DNA from: Flavobacteriaceae bacterium S0862
Lineage (GTDB): Bacteria > Bacteroidota > Bacteroidia > Flavobacteriales > Flavobacteriaceae
NCBI GenBank assembly: GCA_023015825.1
Contig: JALKAW010000008.1
Coordinates: 167,292-231,291 of the forward strand
DNA: 64,000 nucleotides
Reading direction: 5' to 3'
This document shows, one piece after another, positions 48,739 to 56,438 of the stretch. Numbering within the stretch: the first letter of the stretch is position 1; each line of letters begins with the position of its first letter. The notes below the pieces were generated by a model that had not been told where the DNA came from, made no database searches, and was given only the letters and a program-made list of their open reading frames with translations. Made by a program: the position numbers and the translations under genes.

Positions 48739-49512
48739 TTAGATTAACCCAATTCCTAATGCAATTGATACAATAATTAGGAATACTGCTACAAACTTCT
48801 GGATAAACTTTAGAGTAACTTTCTTTAATAATTTATGACCAACAAATGCACCTATAATAGCTGCTAATGTTGCACTTATAATTAGTGGAATATTTTCATA
48901 CAAGCCAGATTCTAACATTCTAGTAGAATACATGGATATTCTAGTAAAATCTACCAAACAAGAAATAACAACTGCAGTCCCAATAAAAGCTTCTTTTGTT
49001 AAACCTGCTTTAATTAAAAAGGCTGTCCTTAGCGCGCCTTGATGTCCAGAAAGCCCTCCAAAAAAACCACTTAAAAAACCACCAAAAGGCAACTGTTTCT
49101 TGTTGAATTGAAGTTTATCAAAAAAAGGTAGTAATTCAATTACGGAAAATATAATTAGTAATAACGAAATAATCAATTTTACTGGAGTTATTTCGAAAGT
49201 TCTATTGCCAATGTTGTAACTATAAAATGAAGGTAAATCTGTAATATTTAATAGTACCCAAGCACCAATAAATGCCGCAATTATTGCAGGAATTCCAAAC
49301 CTAAGCAACACATTTTTATTGGCTTTATTACCAACAAGTATGAGTTTGAAAACATTATTAAAAAAATGAACGACTCCTGTTAAGGCAATGGCCAGCTCTA
49401 TTGGAAAAAATAATGCAAAAACTGGCATTAAAATTGTGCCTAAACCAAACCCTGAAAAAAAAGTAAGAATTGCTGTTAAGAAAGCGACTAGGCAAATAAC
49501 AAAGTATTCCAA
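48739..49512 (-). CDS. TauE/SafE-family sulfite/organosulfonate exporter-like permease
   Basis: 257 residues with about eight helices in two repeats. GFGLGTILMPVFALFFP and GGFLSGFFGGLSGHQGALRTAF are the paired TauE/SafE signatures. The transported anion is unknown. Last on the minus strand after the caspase/TIR operon, 51 bases away. Confidence 0.85.
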   Translation of the reverse strand: MEYFVICLVAFLTAILTFFSGFGLGTILMPVFALFFPIELAIALTGVVHFFNNVFKLILVGNKANKNVLLRFGIPAIIAAFIGAWVLLNITDLPSFYSYNIGNRTFEITPVKLIISLLLIIFSVIELLPFFDKLQFNKKQLPFGGFLSGFFGGLSGHQGALRTAFLIKAGLTKEAFIGTAVVISCLVDFTRISMYSTRMLESGLYENIPLIISATLAAIIGAFVGHKLLKKVTLKFIQKFVAVFLIIVSIALGIGLI

Positions 49513-49563
49513 AGTATTATTCGTTAAAAATTGTTTTAAAAAAGTAACAGAGCTTAACGCAAT

Positions 49564-50235
49564 TTAGTAATACTTAATTTTTAGGATTATTTCAATTCCG
49601 CTCTCTATTACTTCACTTACAAATGCCTTAGTTCCAGGTCTCCAACCTTCACCATTTTTATTAGATAGATTTTTGTTTTTATATGTCGTTATATTCTGGG
49701 GATACGTAAGACGCAAAATATCGTTTTTTTGAGGTTTTGATTTTGCAACATTACCCTCACTATTTTCTCTCCAAACGACAATTGATCTATTTTTATCATC
49801 AACAAATTTACCATCTACCATTTTACCAATGTATAAATAACCTGTTAACTCTGTTTCAACATTATTATCAATATTTTCAATCGCTTCACTTAAGTAAGGT
49901 TTATCTATTCCCCAGTCATTTGTTATATACTCAATGTATGCTTCGACAGAACTAGCGTCTTTAATATGGTTCCAATATTCTTCTGGCCGAAGACTACTTT
50001 TTAAATCCTTATAAGTTTTGTCTAACTCTACATATGTTTCTTCAAGCGTTTTATAAGTTTCTGAATTTTTAATCTGCAATTCTGATATTTCCACATCTTT
50101 TGCTTTTTTTGCCTTTTCTGATAAATTTACGTAAATAAGAAAGACAATTATAAGTCCAATAATTCCATAAAATAATAATCTGTTTGTTTTATCCTTTTTT
50201 TCAATTTCTTTTATTTTATCATCAATTCGTTTCAT
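49564..50235 (-). CDS. membrane-anchored coiled-coil protein at the end of the TIR/caspase operon
   Basis: 223 residues from the ATG at 50235. An upstream ATG at 50319 would overlap the TIR gene by 74 bases and adds Ser/Thr-rich residues, so the shorter form is preferred. One helix (about 22-39, LLFYGIIGLIIVFLIYV) is followed by a coiled coil (about 45-85) and a compact C-terminal domain containing EAYIEYITNDWGIDKPYL, then probable beta strands. I do not recognise the family. Spacing of ten bases to the TIR gene places it in the same operon. Confidence 0.7.
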   Translation of the reverse strand: MKRIDDKIKEIEKKDKTNRLLFYGIIGLIIVFLIYVNLSEKAKKAKDVEISELQIKNSETYKTLEETYVELDKTYKDLKSSLRPEEYWNHIKDASSVEAYIEYITNDWGIDKPYLSEAIENIDNNVETELTGYLYIGKMVDGKFVDDKNRSIVVWRENSEGNVAKSKPQKNDILRLTYPQNITTYKNKNLSNKNGEGWRPGTKAFVSEVIESGIEIILKIKYY

Positions 50236-50245
50236 ACTATTGGTT

Positions 50246-51118
50246 TTATATGGTGATGTAGTTGTAGAATTCGTTATTAAAATCGTCAATTTCCTTGTTA
50301 GATAGTTTATTGACAACACGTGTTAATCGTTCGCGTTTTAATTTTAAAAGCTCGATTAAATCGATGTTCCTAAGGCGTTTTTTCATACTTCCATAGAGTC
50401 GAACTGAAAGTAAATTAATCGACAAACAACAAATTATAGCATAAAGAGGCTCAATAGTTAATGCCTTTGAATCCCTAAAGACAAAGATAAGAACTGATAA
50501 TACAACACTTATTGTAGCAGTAATAACCGTCATTTGCCAGTTTTTACTTATACCTTTTTTGTGCATTGCAATGGCTCTTTCTATTTCGGCATCGGAGACT
50601 AGTAAATCTTCAGGATTTACTTCTGTTTCAATCTCTTTTCCTGTAGCATCCTCAGTAACTTTTTTAACTACCTTTTGTGGTGCTTCAGAAACACCTATAA
50701 GGCTTAAGACTTTCTTTAAGCTAGCTGATGCCTTTTCTTGCAAACCAAGAAAAGTTAAAATATCATGAATTGCTTTATCTGGATTGTTAGCCAAATCTGC
50801 ATATTGCCTCCGTTGCCAGCGCATAGGCAGTTTGCATTCTTCAATAAGAATAGGTACCATTTTTTTATTGGTATTAATGGCGATGGAAACTTCATCTTGA
50901 ACATTGGGAGATTCAACTGATGTTGGTGATAATATTAACATAAATGTTTCTGACTTTTCTAAAGCTTCTTCGATGGCATTGTCCCAGTTTTCACCGAGTC
51001 CAATGCCTAATTGATCTATCCATACATTGGCACCTAAGCTTTGTAACTCTTTGACAAGGCCTAAAGCAAATGGCCTATCTTTACTTGAGTAACTTACAAA
51101 TATAGTTTCTGCACTCAT
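50246..51118 (-). CDS. TIR-domain membrane protein
   Basis: 290 residues. The TIR domain (about 3-130) has the box IFVSYSSKDRPFAL, WIDQLGIGLGENW and LSPTSVESPNVQDEV. TIR domains in bacterial immunity either cut NAD+ to make signals or act as assembly modules. In the D35-G42 segment, where NADase TIRs usually carry the catalytic Glu, there is none (Q36 instead), so enzymatic activity is doubtful. Two helices follow (about 200-245), so the TIR domain is tethered. It lies 52 bases after the PGDYG-like gene and belongs to the caspase operon. Confidence 0.85.
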   Translation of the reverse strand: MSAETIFVSYSSKDRPFALGLVKELQSLGANVWIDQLGIGLGENWDNAIEEALEKSETFMLILSPTSVESPNVQDEVSIAINTNKKMVPILIEECKLPMRWQRRQYADLANNPDKAIHDILTFLGLQEKASASLKKVLSLIGVSEAPQKVVKKVTEDATGKEIETEVNPEDLLVSDAEIERAIAMHKKGISKNWQMTVITATISVVLSVLIFVFRDSKALTIEPLYAIICCLSINLLSVRLYGSMKKRLRNIDLIELLKLKRERLTRVVNKLSNKEIDDFNNEFYNYITI

Positions 51119-51170
51119 GATATGTGTTTTTAGTTTGTTAGGATTAATTAAGGGAATGTTAATATAGTAA

Positions 51171-51395
51171 TTATTTAATTAGATTGTATGTTTTTTTAAA
51201 TATTGCCTGATCGCATGGGTACATTTCACCATTAACGCCAACCATTAACCAATCATCTTTTTTGCCTTTCATTGTACCTTCTATAGTCTCTACTAAAAAT
51301 GGTTCGTCTATTTGTATACATTTAATAGGTATGGGTTTTTTTATAGCACTTTTAAATGTTAAATGGGGTATATTATGTTGTTTAAAAGTCAGCAT
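51171..51395 (-). CDS. 74-residue PGDYG-like small protein
   Basis: The segment KKDDWLMVGVNGEMYPCDQAIFKKTYN resembles the small PGDYG-type domain found scattered in bacteria, whose role is unknown to me. It sits one base after the caspase gene, so it is translated from the same transcript. A cofactor, inhibitor or adaptor for the caspase or TIR protein would fit its position; this is inference. Confidence 0.65.
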   Translation of the reverse strand: MLTFKQHNIPHLTFKSAIKKPIPIKCIQIDEPFLVETIEGTMKGKKDDWLMVGVNGEMYPCDQAIFKKTYNLIK

Positions 51396-51396
51396 A

Positions 51397-53643
51397 TTAA
51401 CTTAATAATTGTGCTTTTAAAAACTGAGTGAATTCATCATCTTCTTTATGTGTTAAAGCTACATATCCAGCATAAGCATTGGTATGCATAGATACTTTTT
51501 CACGTACACCAATATCTTTGGATGCCATAATATAAAATTCTTTAGCTGTGTCCAAATTTCCTAAGTACATATTTGCTTCGGCTACTGTCGCAAATTTCCA
51601 GATGTCATCTTCACAATGTTGAGTAGCTTCTAATGCTTGGTTGGCATATTTTTTCATTTCGGATTTACCAGTTATGGGATCAGTTACAATACTTAGAAAC
51701 GCTAAATTGATGGCATGATAATAGATTTGTGAGTGCACTTCGTTTTCTACAGAAATTTGAAGAGCTTTACTATAATATTCAAAAGATAAGCTACTAGATT
51801 TGTAAGAGAATGTTTTTAAATAATCACGCTTATGCCTACCAGCAGTAATACCCATTAAATCTGTATGTTTCTTTACATCCTTAGTAATAGGATGATTATT
51901 TAAAATTTCATTGATTTCATCCTTACGTTCAAGACCTTCTAATGCAAAAATAAGTTGGGTTAAACCTCTTGGGTCTAAATCATCCTTTTTTGGAAAAAGT
52001 TCTTTAACAACCGCATCATATTTTCCAAGGGTTAAGTTTATTTCCTCTTTGTTAGAGTATTGATTAAAGAATTTACTTCCAGTTAATGTATTTAAGATTA
52101 AGGAATAAGCATCATCTTTGTCATCCTTAGGTTTTACCATCATTAAGTGCTTGTCATCAACAAATTCTCTATATTCCTCAGCGAAAGGCCCATGGCAAGA
52201 ATCTAGAGAAACATATTCATCGTCGGTAGAAGCAGCCACTTTTAATTTGAATGGATAGTTGTTATTAAAAGTTTCTTTCCATTTCTTGCGTAGTGATTTT
52301 ATATAATCACCTTCACTATTCATTTCGCTATATTTTGTATTCCACTGTTTGGTTAAAACTTCTGGAGAAATTCCATTACTTGGAGTTCCGAACATGATGA
52401 GATGTGAAATTCTATTTCTATTATCTTCATCTAACCCTAGAATAGCTTTTTGAGCTACTAATCCTCCTAAGCTGTGAGCGACTATTGCAATACGATCGTA
52501 ATCTTTGAACTTATATTTAATAGATGTCTTTAAAAAACCAGCTATTTTATCTACATCAAGAATAGCTCCCCAAATATCCTTCCCTAGTTTTGGTTGTACA
52601 ATGGGAGCATAACCTAATGGTTTCATAGCCCAACCATTAAAATTTGAGTCGGATTGAAGCATTGATGGAATGTTTCCAAAAGTGTCTTTTGATTCTCCAG
52701 AAAGCCCATGAACAAAGAGCAATAAGTTATTGCCTTCATCTCTTTCCCAAGACACCGCTGAATCATCACTCTTTGATGATACAGTTTCTAAGTGCTGAAT
52801 ATGATTTTTAAATTTATTAGTAACAATTTTATCTCTCTTATCTTTCGGGATATAGCAAATTGCAAAATCACTACTCATTTGCAAGTTGGCATAAGGTGTT
52901 TGATCTTTTACAATATCGCTTCTTTGCTTTAGCTTTTCAATTAATTCTGGAGTTCTTTCAAATACGTAATTAACAGTTTCTACAGTCCTAACAAATTCAT
53001 CAGCAAAAAAGTGCTTATGAGTTGCTTTAAAAGCTTCTTTTAAACATGTTGTAAAAACACTGTCATTCTCATCTCCCCATGAAAGTTCGGATGCTTGCGA
53101 AGATGCCAGTATGACCATTCCACGTTCATCATCTATTTCTTGTGCCAGACCTTCTAAAGTAGAATCTTTATGTAATACTTGTTGTTTGATGTTTTCTGAA
53201 ATAGTCTGAGAAATAATGTCATCTTTCCCATCAAAAAAGGACCCAGAATGACAACAGTCAAAAAGCATAAATATCTTTTTTGACTTCATTTTACTTAATC
53301 TTTCTCTTATTTCTTGTCCAGACACATAATTTGAGTTGGAAATAATTTTATCATGAGGACATAAATATGATATACCTTGTTCATAACCACCATGACCAGA
53401 GTAGTACATTAAAAACGACGAGTTTTCGTTAGTTTTTGCGACTATATCATCTAGCTCCGAAAGTATTCTATTCATAGTGGCATCTCCGTCTAATAACAAG
53501 GAAATATTCTCTTCTTTATAGCCGCATAGTTCCTCGTTTGTAAGAATATCATACATGCTTTGAGCATCCTTTAGAACACTTTTTGTTTTTTGCTTATAAT
53601 CAACACCAATTATTAGTGCATATGCATTTTCAAGCTGACTCAT
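51397..53643 (-). CDS. caspase-like protease fused to alpha/beta hydrolase and TPR-like region
   Basis: 748 residues. The caspase-like (C14) domain, about 1-250, has catalytic His H84 in YYSGHGG and Cys C131 in LFDCCHSG. D129 two residues before the Cys is as in metacaspases, which cut after Arg/Lys. An alpha/beta hydrolase follows (about 300-480), with LLLFVHGLSGES and the nucleophile S391 in VAHSLGGLVA. The last 230 residues are helical and TPR-like, resembling TRAF-binding repeat regions. The start is two bases after the membrane-protein stop. A cytoplasmic effector of the locus is likely. Confidence 0.88.
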   Translation of the reverse strand: MSQLENAYALIIGVDYKQKTKSVLKDAQSMYDILTNEELCGYKEENISLLLDGDATMNRILSELDDIVAKTNENSSFLMYYSGHGGYEQGISYLCPHDKIISNSNYVSGQEIRERLSKMKSKKIFMLFDCCHSGSFFDGKDDIISQTISENIKQQVLHKDSTLEGLAQEIDDERGMVILASSQASELSWGDENDSVFTTCLKEAFKATHKHFFADEFVRTVETVNYVFERTPELIEKLKQRSDIVKDQTPYANLQMSSDFAICYIPKDKRDKIVTNKFKNHIQHLETVSSKSDDSAVSWERDEGNNLLLFVHGLSGESKDTFGNIPSMLQSDSNFNGWAMKPLGYAPIVQPKLGKDIWGAILDVDKIAGFLKTSIKYKFKDYDRIAIVAHSLGGLVAQKAILGLDEDNRNRISHLIMFGTPSNGISPEVLTKQWNTKYSEMNSEGDYIKSLRKKWKETFNNNYPFKLKVAASTDDEYVSLDSCHGPFAEEYREFVDDKHLMMVKPKDDKDDAYSLILNTLTGSKFFNQYSNKEEINLTLGKYDAVVKELFPKKDDLDPRGLTQLIFALEGLERKDEINEILNNHPITKDVKKHTDLMGITAGRHKRDYLKTFSYKSSSLSFEYYSKALQISVENEVHSQIYYHAINLAFLSIVTDPITGKSEMKKYANQALEATQHCEDDIWKFATVAEANMYLGNLDTAKEFYIMASKDIGVREKVSMHTNAYAGYVALTHKEDDEFTQFLKAQLLS

Positions 53644-53645
53644 AG

Positions 53646-54323
53646 TTAAAGTTTAGCTGATAAATTTTTGAATAATATTTTCATTTGAGAAACTTGTTCA
53701 AAAGTAATCTTTGGAGAATTTAATGCTAAAGTGTTAAGTTCAATTAGTGTTTTTAATTGACTTGATAAATCTCCCTTAATTATATTTCTATCAACTAACT
53801 CACTTGTTAAAGCAAAGTTTGATGAAGCAGTAGTAGTAATTCCGTTTTGAGAAGCGATACTTTTTAGCTTCTGACTAATTGAATCTTGTAGTTCTAAAAG
53901 CTCTTGATATGGTGTTTCAGCATGACTTTTTTTAGGAGTAATTCCACCACTACTTTTAGGATTTATTCCACCTCCATCTTTTGGGTTGATACCTTCACCT
54001 TCTTTGGCATTGATTCCGGATGAGCCAATACCAATTAATTTGGTGGCTTCTTGAAGTTTATCTTCAATAAAGTTCATTTCAAATCCTTGAGCGCCAGCTT
54101 TAATAGAACCTAGACTACTTATAATTTTTCCAATATGCTTTTTAAACATATAGAGTCCAAGTATCATCGCAATTGGCCAAATTATCACGTCCAATAAATT
54201 TATTATTTGCTCTAAGGCCCCAGGTTCACTAATCGCTGTCCCAACAGTTTCTTCTGCTCCTTTAACAACGTGCTCTACTTCTTGCCCTTTAACAACGTGC
54301 TCTACTTCTTGAAAATTTGTCAT
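53646..54323 (-). CDS. single-pass membrane protein carrying four GxINPKxx octapeptides
   Basis: 225 residues. It begins with a tandem QEVEHVVKG duplication (residues 5-22). One helix follows at about 43-60, then an amphipathic stretch. Residues 102-133 are four octapeptides in exact register: SGINAKEG, EGINPKDG, GGINPKSS, GGITPKKS. They match the 22-copy repeat of the divergent gene at 56439. The C-terminal helical domain (about 137-225) resembles DUF4145-like regions, but only weakly. ATGA overlap with the TPR gene upstream; two bases to the caspase gene. Confidence 0.8.
   Translation of the reverse strand: MTNFQEVEHVVKGQEVEHVVKGAEETVGTAISEPGALEQIINLLDVIIWPIAMILGLYMFKKHIGKIISSLGSIKAGAQGFEMNFIEDKLQEATKLIGIGSSGINAKEGEGINPKDGGGINPKSSGGITPKKSHAETPYQELLELQDSISQKLKSIASQNGITTTASSNFALTSELVDRNIIKGDLSSQLKTLIELNTLALNSPKITFEQVSQMKILFKNLSAKL
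54259..54311 (-). repeat. 27-base tandem duplication in a coding region
   Basis: Two copies with period 27 encode QEVEHVVKG twice at the N-terminus of the membrane protein. The copies are identical except at one end, so the duplication is recent. It keeps the frame. Confidence 0.85.
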
Positions 54324-56332
54324 AGTGTTTTATTTTTCCAGTAATTCATAATTCTATTAACAAATTCAGGACTATTTTTAATAGTTCTGAAATGCGGATC
54401 ATTTTGAAAGGTTGACGGCGTATAGTTGTAACCTTGTACAACCGCTTTTAGAAGAAAATCTAATGCGTTGTCTTTATCTCCAATGGAGGCATAATATTGA
54501 GCCCAAGCGTAGTCAACTGCACCAAACTGATAATCTTTTCTTAGTAACTCAAGTTTTTCAACAAATGTTTTTGCATCTTCAAAATTTCCGATATTAAAAT
54601 TTGAAACCGAAAGATGAACTAAGTATTCAATATTATCTGGTTCAGTCTCGTGCAGGGTTTGATATATTTCCTGCGCTTTTATATAATCTCCTTTAAAATA
54701 ATAAGCTTGAGCAAGATTATTCTTATTAGATTCAGAATCCTTACCAGTAATTATTTTGTTGAAGTATTTGTTTGCTTCGTCTACGCGATTGGCATTTATT
54801 AGTTGAATTCCAGTGAAAATATTCAAATAATCAATATCTTCATTAGAAGCTCTTAAAGCATAGTCAGATAGATACTTTTCAAGTTCAGTAAATTTTTCAG
54901 ATTTAACGTAGGCACTTATCAAAGGACGTTTTAAATAATTATCTTCTAAAATGCTTGTAACTGGAACTAATGTTTTTATGACATCCTCATAATTACCTAA
55001 TTCAACATCAGCAAGTCCTTTTATATAGTATCTATAACCACAACGTGCACAATTTTCTAAGACCATATCTCTCATCGGGATTTCATCAAAAAAAGCTTGA
55101 ATATCCTCTGGACGATTTACAAATTGTAAAGCGATGGTCATGATAGACTGATTTGTACTTATATCTAAAGATGCCACATCATATTCTTTTTTAATAGCGC
55201 GATAAACTTTATCATTTTTCCCACTAACAATAGATTCGTATAATAACATCCAGTTTTTCTGCCTTGTATTAAGCTTTGAATTATTAACTACCGTGTTTAT
55301 TAATGAATCCATAGTTGCAATTAATCCTTTGTTATAATAATAAGATATCATATGAGATTTAGGTTCAAAAAAATCTTTATCTTTTTCGATAGCCTTTTTT
55401 AAATTATCTAAATGAATTTGATCATTTCCTAAATTATCTAATGCAGTAACTAAATATTGATAGGCTTCATAATTAGGCGGATTTTCTTCATAATATGAGA
55501 TCATTCTATTATTCTCTCTGATATAACCTGAATCATCCTGCTTGCCTTCGGTAGATAAGTAGCCAAGTATTTCTTGCTTTAATTTCTCCGCACAGTCTAA
55601 AGGTGTATTTGGATCGCAAATCGCAGTTTCGAATGAAATAAGTGTTTCATCGATTAAACCATTTTTTATAGACCCTTGCAATAAAAGTTTGCCTTTTTCT
55701 TTATAGAAAACACCTTCTATGACTTTTCCTGGTTTCAAGTAGTTTTTTAGTAAACTGTTTAGGTCTATAGAACCAGCTTGTGATTTAATAACACTTGTAT
55801 AATCACTTACTAATTTTGAAGAAATTGCCTGACCTACTTCATTCTCAGTTATACCATGAATAATCCAATTGGCAGCAATTTTACCAACATTATTTAGTTT
55901 TTCATCACCAGTCGTATTTTCAAAATCTAATACTGCAATTTTATCATTGCTCTTTAATTCTTCTAATGAGAAATTTTCACCAAAATTATTTTTTAAAATT
56001 AGCGTAATTGCTACTCCCGAAAGCAAACCAACCACAAACAACGAAGAAAAGTACATTTTTTGAAATGCACTTTTATTATAGGGAGTTGTTGGGTCTTCTG
56101 TTTGTTGAATTTCGTATTTTAATAATCTAAACTTCCATATGTAGTATATATAAATTGGGAATCCCAATAACAAAATAAGAATAAGATAAGTCACACTTTT
56201 TATGGGAAGACCAAGCGGCTCAGCAATTAGAGCTAAAACCTGTAAAAGTACCCAACTTGACACTATATAAATAGAAAGCATTTTAAATACATGCTTTTTA
56301 TGGCACTCTCTAACAAAACCTTTTAGGTTCAT
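54320..56332 (-). CDS. membrane TPR protein with TolB-like domain, first in the caspase/TIR operon
   Basis: 670 residues. The N-terminus FVRECHKKHVFKMLSIYIVSSWVLLQV and the next two helices (about 47-67 and 95-114) are typical of membrane sensors whose soluble part combines a TolB-like domain (about 130-235, starting KIAVLDFENTT) with TPR repeats (about 270-650). Such proteins usually bind partners. It lacks any cyclase or kinase domain. It overlaps the next gene by four bases and heads the operon, 106 bases from the divergent repeat gene. Confidence 0.8.
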   Translation of the reverse strand: MNLKGFVRECHKKHVFKMLSIYIVSSWVLLQVLALIAEPLGLPIKSVTYLILILLLGFPIYIYYIWKFRLLKYEIQQTEDPTTPYNKSAFQKMYFSSLFVVGLLSGVAITLILKNNFGENFSLEELKSNDKIAVLDFENTTGDEKLNNVGKIAANWIIHGITENEVGQAISSKLVSDYTSVIKSQAGSIDLNSLLKNYLKPGKVIEGVFYKEKGKLLLQGSIKNGLIDETLISFETAICDPNTPLDCAEKLKQEILGYLSTEGKQDDSGYIRENNRMISYYEENPPNYEAYQYLVTALDNLGNDQIHLDNLKKAIEKDKDFFEPKSHMISYYYNKGLIATMDSLINTVVNNSKLNTRQKNWMLLYESIVSGKNDKVYRAIKKEYDVASLDISTNQSIMTIALQFVNRPEDIQAFFDEIPMRDMVLENCARCGYRYYIKGLADVELGNYEDVIKTLVPVTSILEDNYLKRPLISAYVKSEKFTELEKYLSDYALRASNEDIDYLNIFTGIQLINANRVDEANKYFNKIITGKDSESNKNNLAQAYYFKGDYIKAQEIYQTLHETEPDNIEYLVHLSVSNFNIGNFEDAKTFVEKLELLRKDYQFGAVDYAWAQYYASIGDKDNALDFLLKAVVQGYNYTPSTFQNDPHFRTIKNSPEFVNRIMNYWKNKTL

Positions 56333-56438
56333 ATTCAGTTGATTAAAGTAATAAGTTAAGCAGAAATGGGTTAATAGCTTGTTAAAGTTACATTTTTTCG
56401 CTAATATAGTGAATAATTAATCCTAAAATAACAGTATT
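56333..56438. promoter_or_regulatory. divergent promoter region
   Basis: This 106-base A/T-rich spacer must serve both the operon and the repeat gene. Near-consensus -7 boxes are visible both ways (TACATTTT on plus, TAACTTTA on minus), but no full -33/-7 pair. Joint regulation is likely. Confidence 0.45.

Noticed and set aside
50236..50319. Upstream start of the coiled-coil membrane protein
   Set aside because: It would overlap the TIR gene by 74 bases; the ATG at 50235 fits operon spacing and places the membrane helix near the N-terminus.
50246..53643. Assigning the locus simply as type IV Thoeris
   Set aside because: The TIR domain lacks a clear catalytic Glu and the extra membrane, hydrolase and repeat components do not belong to that two-gene layout as I know it.
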